In this document: positions 7,594-14,362 of the stretch, piece by piece
Numbering within the stretch: the first letter of the stretch is position 1
Layout: each line of letters starts with the position of its first letter
Assembly: GCA_044348085.1 (NCBI GenBank)
Contig: JBIKTM010000031.1
Location: 1 to 14,362, forward strand
Direction: 5' to 3'
Length of the DNA: 14,362 bases
From: Verrucolacustris sp044348085
GTDB lineage: Bacteria; Verrucomicrobiota; Verrucomicrobiia; Methylacidiphilales; Verrucolacustridaceae
Position numbers and translations under genes: made by a program
Notes under the pieces: generated by a model
Seen by the model: the letters and a program-made list of their open reading frames with translations, nothing else
Told to the model about the DNA's origin: nothing
Databases searched by the model: none

Positions 7594-8628
7594 TTACCGC
7601 TTGGGCGGGGCAAGTTGGGACAACGGGATAGAAACCGTCTCCGCCACAGTTCCGTCCGCTCGACGAAGTTCGCCGGTAATTAAGGGATCGGTAGTAGACC
7701 AGTCGATTCGGATTACCCCGAAGTTTTGCCCGTTGACCAGTTGACCGACACGGCTCGGATTTTCCTCTTCAGTGATAGAAGAAACCTCCGTCAATCCACT
7801 CGAAGTGAGGTCGTAGATCGGATAACCCGCCTCGGTTCCCTTTTGGCAGGAAATCTCTCCGTTGTGACGATCACCACTGACAAAAAGAACCCCTTTCACG
7901 CCAAGTTCCCCGATCAACTTGAGGATCCTACCCTTACATTTTGGGAAGTTGGCCCACTTCTCGAAGCGGTGTTTCTCCGCAACGAATTGAATGCTTGAAC
8001 CGATCACCACAAGATCCGCCCCTGGCTTGGATAACTCCTTCTTAAGCCAAAGCCACTGTTCCTCTCCCAACATGTCCCCGTCCGAAGCTCCCTGCCCCTT
8101 TTTGGGCAAGGGATCACGCTGAGAACGCAGATCAAGCATGATCACCCGAACACACTTTCCCGCAGGACCCCAATCTTTAGAGGAGTAAATCCCGTCTTTC
8201 CGATCCGAGACGCCCCAAAACTTTACGAAAGCTTGATGTGCCTCCTCTTTTCTAGAGTACTCCTTGCCCGCATCGTTTTTCCCGTAGTCGTGGTCGTCCC
8301 ACGTGGCCATTACCCGATCGGGCAATAAAGTCTGAAGGGCTTCCATACCCTGACTCTTCTTTAATTTCTCGTATCCTTTCGAAAAAGCGGCGGGGTCGCT
8401 ATTGAAGTGAACATATTTACCCTCCACCCAATCATTGTAAAAATTGTCACCCAACCAGAGCCACAACTGCGGATCAAATTGCCTCACCGCCTTCCATATC
8501 TCGGTCTTCTTCTCTGGCTTGTAGCAAGATCCGAAGGCGATTCTTTCAACCGGCTCAAGAGTAGATTGGGCCCAACAGCCTAACGCCAGAACCCAACTAA
8601 CAATCAGCGACCCAAGGACGCGTCTCAC
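7594..8628 (-). CDS. Exported PhoD-family metallophosphatase (alkaline phosphatase D-like)
   Basis: Protein of 344 residues with the metallophosphoesterase motifs of the PhoD family: GSCYKP at 33-38, LGDNFYND at 59-66, TWDDHDYGKNDAGKEY at 109-124, LDLRSQRDP at 165-173 and SGDRHNGEI at 251-259. The Asp, His and Asn residues in these would hold the metal centre. The first 20 residues form a signal peptide (MRR, a hydrophobic core, then CWAQS). Signal peptidase I cleavage after Ala20 is plausible; LALGC resembles a lipobox, but with Ala and Leu swapped, so a lipoprotein is less likely. The expected role is phosphomono- or diester hydrolysis outside the cytoplasmic membrane; the substrate cannot be told. 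It starts with GTG overlapping the gyrA TGA by four bases (GTGA) and ends 13 nt before nuoI. Its place between gyrase and complex I genes is unexpected. Confidence 0.88.
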   Translation of the reverse strand: MRRVLGSLIVSWVLALGCWAQSTLEPVERIAFGSCYKPEKKTEIWKAVRQFDPQLWLWLGDNFYNDWVEGKYVHFNSDPAAFSKGYEKLKKSQGMEALQTLLPDRVMATWDDHDYGKNDAGKEYSRKEEAHQAFVKFWGVSDRKDGIYSSKDWGPAGKCVRVIMLDLRSQRDPLPKKGQGASDGDMLGEEQWLWLKKELSKPGADLVVIGSSIQFVAEKHRFEKWANFPKCKGRILKLIGELGVKGVLFVSGDRHNGEISCQKGTEAGYPIYDLTSSGLTEVSSITEEENPSRVGQLVNGQNFGVIRIDWSTTDPLITGELRRADGTVAETVSIPLSQLAPPKR

Positions 8629-11096
8629 GTGCCCAACTCGAGCTGCTCGTCCTCCTCCGTATCAACCACCCTGGCGACACCCTGAAGCCGATCCCCCTTT
8701 TGCAAACGAACTAAGTAAACCCCTTGTGTGTTTCTTCCGGACTCACGAATATCTTTCACTTTTGTCCGAACCATCTGACCTTTCTCTGTGATCATCATGA
8801 TCTCGTCCGTATCCTTTACGGAAATAGCGCCTGCCACCAACCCTGTCTTGTCAGTCGTCTTCATCGTAATGATTCCTTTGCCGCCACGTGTCTGACTTCG
8901 GTAATCTTCAAAGGAAGTCCTCTTTCCAACTCCATTCTCTCCCACGACAAGCAAGGTGGCCTTCGGGTCGACAACGGCAGCCCCTACCACCTTATCCTTC
9001 TTCTCGGGTCGAATTCCAAAAACCCCAACCGTTGCACGCCCCTGATCCCGTAACTGATCTTCATGGAATCGCAGGCTCATTCCCTCAGAAGTAACCAAAA
9101 CAACCTCCTGCTTCCCATTTGTCAAAGCACAAGCAATCAGATGATCTCCAGACTCAATCTTGATCCCAATAATTCCTCCCTTTCTGAAATTAGAGTAATC
9201 CGAAAGGTTGGTTTTCTTAACGATCCCTGAAGAAGTTGCCATGACTAGATGCTGCTTGTCCGTGAACTCCTGCACGCAGATCAGCGCCGCTATCTTCTCC
9301 CCAGGCTGCAGAGCCAGTACGTTGGCAATCGACTTCCCTCGAGCTGTCCGACCCATCTCGGGAATCTCGTAAACCTTCTCCACATACACGCGACCCGTAC
9401 TCGTAAAGAACATAAGATAATCGTGTGTAGATGCAGAAAAGAGATGCTCAACGAAGTCGGTCTCCTCATCCTCCCCTTTTTCTTCCTTCGACTTCATCCC
9501 AATCACGCCCTTTCCACCCCTCTTCTGCGCCCGATAGCTATCCGCCGAGGTCCGCTTGATGTACCCCGCATGAGACAGGGTGATGAGGGTGCTCTCCTTT
9601 GCGATCAAGTCTTGGACATCAATCTCGCCCTCATCCTTGACGATTTGGGTGCGACGCTTGTCCGCGTACTTTTCCTTAATCTCAAGTAACTCCTTTTTGA
9701 TGATCGTATAAACTTTCTTCTCGCTCGCCAGAATGCTCCGCAGCTCTTCAATCTTCTGGATAACGGCCAGATACTCTTCTTCGATCTTATCCCGCTCCAA
9801 TCCGGTCAACTGATAGAGTCGCAGTTCCAGGATCGCATCCGCCTGTCGGTCGCTCAGCTTGTACTTCGCGATCAACTTCTCCTTCGCCGTAGCCCGATCT
9901 TTGGAAGCCCGGATGATCTTCACGAAGTCGTCCAAATGATCTAGTGCCTTCTTGTACCCCTCAAGGATGTGAGCCCGGTCCTCTGCCACCTTAAGATCAA
10001 ACTTGGTCCGCCGAATCACCACCTCGCGACGGTGCTCCAAGTAGCAGAACAACATGTCCCGCATCGGCATTAACTTCGGACGACGCCCATCCAGCGCCAA
10101 CATGATCACCCCGAAACTGCTCTCCAACGCCGTGTGCTTATACAAATTATTGATCACCACCTTGGCGATCACGTCCCTCTTCAACTCGAGTACAATTCGG
10201 ATCGACTCATCCGATTCATTTCTCGCATCACTGATACCCTCTAGCTTTTTCTCCTCTACCAATTCGGCCACCCGCTTGATCAACTCCTCCGGGTTCACAT
10301 TGTAGGGAACTTCCGTAATCACCAACTGCTGCTTGCCCGAACGCCCGTCCTCCACCGAGACCTTACCCCGCAGCTTCAGAGATCCCCGCCCAGTCTTGTA
10401 GTACGATGCGATCGACTCCTTACCGCAAATCAACGCACCAGTTGGGAAATCTGGCCCAGGCATGATCTTTAAGATCTGCTCAGCCGTTAACTTCGGATCC
10501 TCAATCAACGCGACAATCGCATCAATCGTTTCTCCCAGATTATGAGGCGGGATATTCGTCGCCATACCCACCGCGATTCCCGTTCCACCGTTAACAATCA
10601 GATTTGGAAAGGAGGCAGGAAGAACAACGGGCTCGGTCAAACGCTCGTCGTACGTTGGGACAAAATCCACCGTGTCCCGATCCATATCGTTCATCAGAGC
10701 CGCCCCTAAATGATGGAGTCGTGCCTCTGTATACCGCATCGACGCAGGTGGATCTCCGTCGATGGAACCGAAGTTACCTCTCCCTTCAATCAAGAGATGT
10801 CGCGTTCCCCACCACTGCCCCATACCCACCAAGGTCGGGTAGATCGCCATATCGCCGTGAGGATGGAAATTACCCATCGTCTCACCGACGATCTTCGCAC
10901 ACTTCACCGGTTTGCGGTTGGGCTGAACTCCCAACCCATCCATCGCGTACAAAATACGGCGTTGGGAAGGCTTCAACCCGTCCCGCGCATCGGGCAAAGC
11001 CCGAGAGATAATCACGGACATCGAGTAGTCGAGAAACGACTTCTGCATCTCATCCGCAACATTGATCGGAACAATCTTTTCTTTGGAAATTGCCAT
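8625..11096 (-). CDS. gyrA: DNA gyrase subunit A
   Basis: Breakage-reunion subunit of DNA gyrase (type IIA topoisomerase), 823 residues. The catalytic tyrosine is Tyr122 in SMRYTEARL, the same number as in E. coli. The N-terminal block DYSMSVIISRALPDARDG is typical. In the quinolone-determining region HPHGDMAIYPTLVG, Met83 and Pro87 replace the Ser and Asp found in most characterised enzymes. The C-terminal beta-pinwheel starts with the GyrA box QKRGGKG, which marks a wrapping gyrase rather than topoisomerase IV; a related QTRGGKG occurs in a later blade. The C-terminus ends in a short acidic tail (DTEEDEQLE). The gene starts 17 nt after gyrB with GAGG about 9 nt upstream, so the A2B2 enzyme is made from one transcript. 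Its TGA overlaps the GTG of the phosphatase gene. Confidence 0.97.
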   Translation of the reverse strand: MAISKEKIVPINVADEMQKSFLDYSMSVIISRALPDARDGLKPSQRRILYAMDGLGVQPNRKPVKCAKIVGETMGNFHPHGDMAIYPTLVGMGQWWGTRHLLIEGRGNFGSIDGDPPASMRYTEARLHHLGAALMNDMDRDTVDFVPTYDERLTEPVVLPASFPNLIVNGGTGIAVGMATNIPPHNLGETIDAIVALIEDPKLTAEQILKIMPGPDFPTGALICGKESIASYYKTGRGSLKLRGKVSVEDGRSGKQQLVITEVPYNVNPEELIKRVAELVEEKKLEGISDARNESDESIRIVLELKRDVIAKVVINNLYKHTALESSFGVIMLALDGRRPKLMPMRDMLFCYLEHRREVVIRRTKFDLKVAEDRAHILEGYKKALDHLDDFVKIIRASKDRATAKEKLIAKYKLSDRQADAILELRLYQLTGLERDKIEEEYLAVIQKIEELRSILASEKKVYTIIKKELLEIKEKYADKRRTQIVKDEGEIDVQDLIAKESTLITLSHAGYIKRTSADSYRAQKRGGKGVIGMKSKEEKGEDEETDFVEHLFSASTHDYLMFFTSTGRVYVEKVYEIPEMGRTARGKSIANVLALQPGEKIAALICVQEFTDKQHLVMATSSGIVKKTNLSDYSNFRKGGIIGIKIESGDHLIACALTNGKQEVVLVTSEGMSLRFHEDQLRDQGRATVGVFGIRPEKKDKVVGAAVVDPKATLLVVGENGVGKRTSFEDYRSQTRGGKGIITMKTTDKTGLVAGAISVKDTDEIMMITEKGQMVRTKVKDIRESGRNTQGVYLVRLQKGDRLQGVARVVDTEEDEQLELGT

Positions 11097-11113
11097 AATC
11101 GGTAGCCTCGCGC

Positions 11114-13648
<2,535 letters not shown>

Positions 13649-13702
13649 CCGATGAAGGTAGTGAGAGGAGCTCTTTCGACAACTGAAAAAAGCGTTATTA
13701 AC

Positions 13703-13718
13703 TATTTATAGATAAATA
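13703..13718. repeat. Perfect AT palindrome in the gyrB leader
   Basis: Two 7-bp arms, TATTTAT and ATAAATA, separated by AG, form a perfect inverted repeat. It lies about 55-70 bp upstream of the gyrB ATG and just downstream of the candidate -10 box, so it would cover the predicted transcription start. It could be a repressor operator or an easily melted element. With only A and T in the arms, chance occurrence in an AT-rich leader is also credible. Confidence 0.5.
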
Positions 13719-13723
13719 CTTAT

Positions 13724-13752
13724 AAAATACTGATAGTGTTTAATTTTTCCAA
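13724..13752 (-). promoter_or_regulatory. Candidate sigma-70-type promoter for gyrB
   Basis: On the minus strand TTGGAA (13752-13747) and TATTTT (13729-13724) are separated by exactly 17 bp, each matching 4 of 6 consensus positions of the -35 and -10 boxes. Transcription would start near 13717, giving a leader of about 70 nt. This is the only intergenic stretch of useful length in the window, which favours a promoter here. The region is so AT-rich that other hexamer pairs are possible. Confidence 0.4.
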
Positions 13753-13802
13753 ATTATGGCCCAGGAAAACAAGGAATTGATCCCCCTTAAGAACAATCTG
13801 CA

Positions 13803-14362
13803 TTAAGGAACGCGATAAGCCTCGTAGAACCCAGATCCGGCTGAACCCACAGGATCAGTGATCTGGAAGTAGCCATTAGAGTCCGCAGTCTGGTCAGTTC
13901 CGATATCCGTCCAGAAAGGTGAAGCCAGGGAGGCGGTCTTTTGGACATGCCACTTCGTTCCCGGCATCGCCGAAAATACGATCACAAAGTTTCCGCTATC
14001 CATACGGGTATCAAGGACTTTCACAGTTCCGGCTAAATCTGTCCCAACAACAAAGCTCACCACTCCCGTCGCTCTTTCTCCCCCTTCAATCGTTCCATTC
14101 ATATTAATATCTTCCTCTAAGGTGTATCGGAAGGCTTCTCCAGCCATGAGGCCAGCGGCACGACTGACCGAGACTACATTTCCTCTCTGCACCGCCGAAT
14201 ACCCGTTCGCAGTGGAGGCGATCGCAAAGGTCGGGCTCCCCAATCCAAGTCCGTCATTATAGAAGATGCTAGGTAACGATACGGTCTGGGTGGTGTAAGC
14301 AGCTGCATTCAAAGGAATCGTAATGGTGTCGTCGGCGGCATTCAAAGGTCCCGCGGTAATGT
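13803..14362 (-). CDS. C-terminal 185 residues of a secreted beta-rich protein (5' end beyond window)
   Basis: The frame is open from the right edge to the TAA at 13805-13803, so only the C-terminus is present and the true start lies outside. No enzyme motif is visible. The composition (rich in Thr, Ala, Gly, Val and Ser, with no cysteine) and alternating hydrophobic residues suggest an extracellular beta-rich protein. The last 70 residues contain WHVQKTASLASPFWTDIG and end in FYEAYRVP. This resembles the short C-terminal domain (TSSLxxxxW...G...FYRV) often seen on large secreted proteins of Verrucomicrobiota; that family match is from memory of the pattern. DINMNGTIEGGE near the middle could be a Ca-binding dockerin-like or EF-like loop, a weak suggestion. 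It is probably an independent gene from gyrB, being separated by 154 bp that includes a candidate promoter. Confidence 0.75.
   Translation of the reverse strand, partial: ITAGPLNAADDTITIPLNAAAYTTQTVSLPSIFYNDGLGLGSPTFAIASTANGYSAVQRGNVVSVSRAAGLMAGEAFRYTLEEDINMNGTIEGGERATGVVSFVVGTDLAGTVKVLDTRMDSGNFVIVFSAMPGTKWHVQKTASLASPFWTDIGTDQTADSNGYFQITDPVGSAGSGFYEAYRVP
14305..14348 (-). repeat. Short in-frame direct repeat in the secreted-protein gene
   Basis: The 11-mer GCATTCAAAGG occurs at 14305-14315 and again at 14338-14348, a period of 33 bp or 11 codons. It encodes PLNAA twice. It may be the last part of a degenerate repeat array continuing beyond the right edge, or only a local duplication. Confidence 0.45.

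Noticed and set aside
7581..7613. TTG start giving nuoI 11 more residues
   Set aside because: It overlaps the phosphatase gene and lacks a ribosome-binding site; the ATG at 7580 gives a normal NuoI N-terminus.
9249..9689. 146-codon plus-strand frame opposite gyrA
   Set aside because: Antisense shadow of the GyrA coding sequence with no recognisable motif or ribosome-binding site.
13684..13718. Palindrome followed by a T-run on the minus strand as an intrinsic terminator or attenuator
   Set aside because: The stem has only A-U pairs and a two-base loop, so it would not be a stable RNA hairpin, and the T-run is about ten bases away.
13649..13802. Replication origin next to gyrB
   Set aside because: The gap is AT-rich, but no TTATCCACA-like DnaA box is seen and neither dnaA, dnaN nor recF is adjacent.

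Overview
Every gene supported in this window lies on the minus strand, so it reads right to left. The order in transcription is: the 3' end of a secreted-protein gene, a 151-bp AT-rich intergenic region, gyrB, gyrA, a PhoD-family metallophosphatase, nuoI-J-K-L-M-N, an ErpA/IscA-type Fe-S carrier, and the first 334 codons of phosphoenolpyruvate carboxylase (ppc), which runs off the left edge. No rRNA, tRNA, CRISPR array, insertion sequence or prophage gene was seen, and no stretch over 300 bases lacks a gene.

The organism looks like a free-living Gram-negative with a respiratory chain, most likely from the Verrucomicrobiota or the wider PVC group. This is inference. It rests on the C-terminus of the secreted protein (a Trp-containing beta domain ending in FYEAYRVP, a style common in verrucomicrobial secreted proteins), on the GyrA quinolone-region sequence (HPHGDMAIYPTLVGMGQ) and on the general protein style. 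No marker such as 16S rRNA is present.

Layout: 13803-14362 is the tail of the secreted protein. 13649-13802 is the only real intergenic region; it carries a plausible promoter and a perfect AT palindrome ahead of gyrB. 8625-13648 encodes both DNA gyrase subunits. 7594-8628 encodes the exported phosphatase. 1437-7580 encodes one peripheral Fe-S subunit and five membrane subunits of NADH:quinone oxidoreductase (complex I). 1017-1394 encodes the Fe-S carrier and 1-1004 encodes PEP carboxylase.

From gyrB to ppc the gaps are 17, -4, 13, 19, -4, -1, -4, -4, 42 and 12 nt, with no visible terminator. The whole block may therefore be one long transcription unit of more than 12.6 kb that joins DNA supercoiling, proton-pumping respiration, Fe-S maturation and anaplerotic carbon fixation. 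nuoA-H are not in the window.

The content is mostly housekeeping, and I see no obviously new defence or mobile system. The points most worth a second look are: NuoM has Leu223 where the TM7 proton-channel lysine is expected, together with a rewritten PDAH motif; GyrA has Met83 and Pro87 at the two main quinolone-contact positions; GyrB has a Lys/Glu/Asp-rich insertion; the gyrase and complex I genes are compactly fused into one block; and the gyrB leader holds an AT palindrome.
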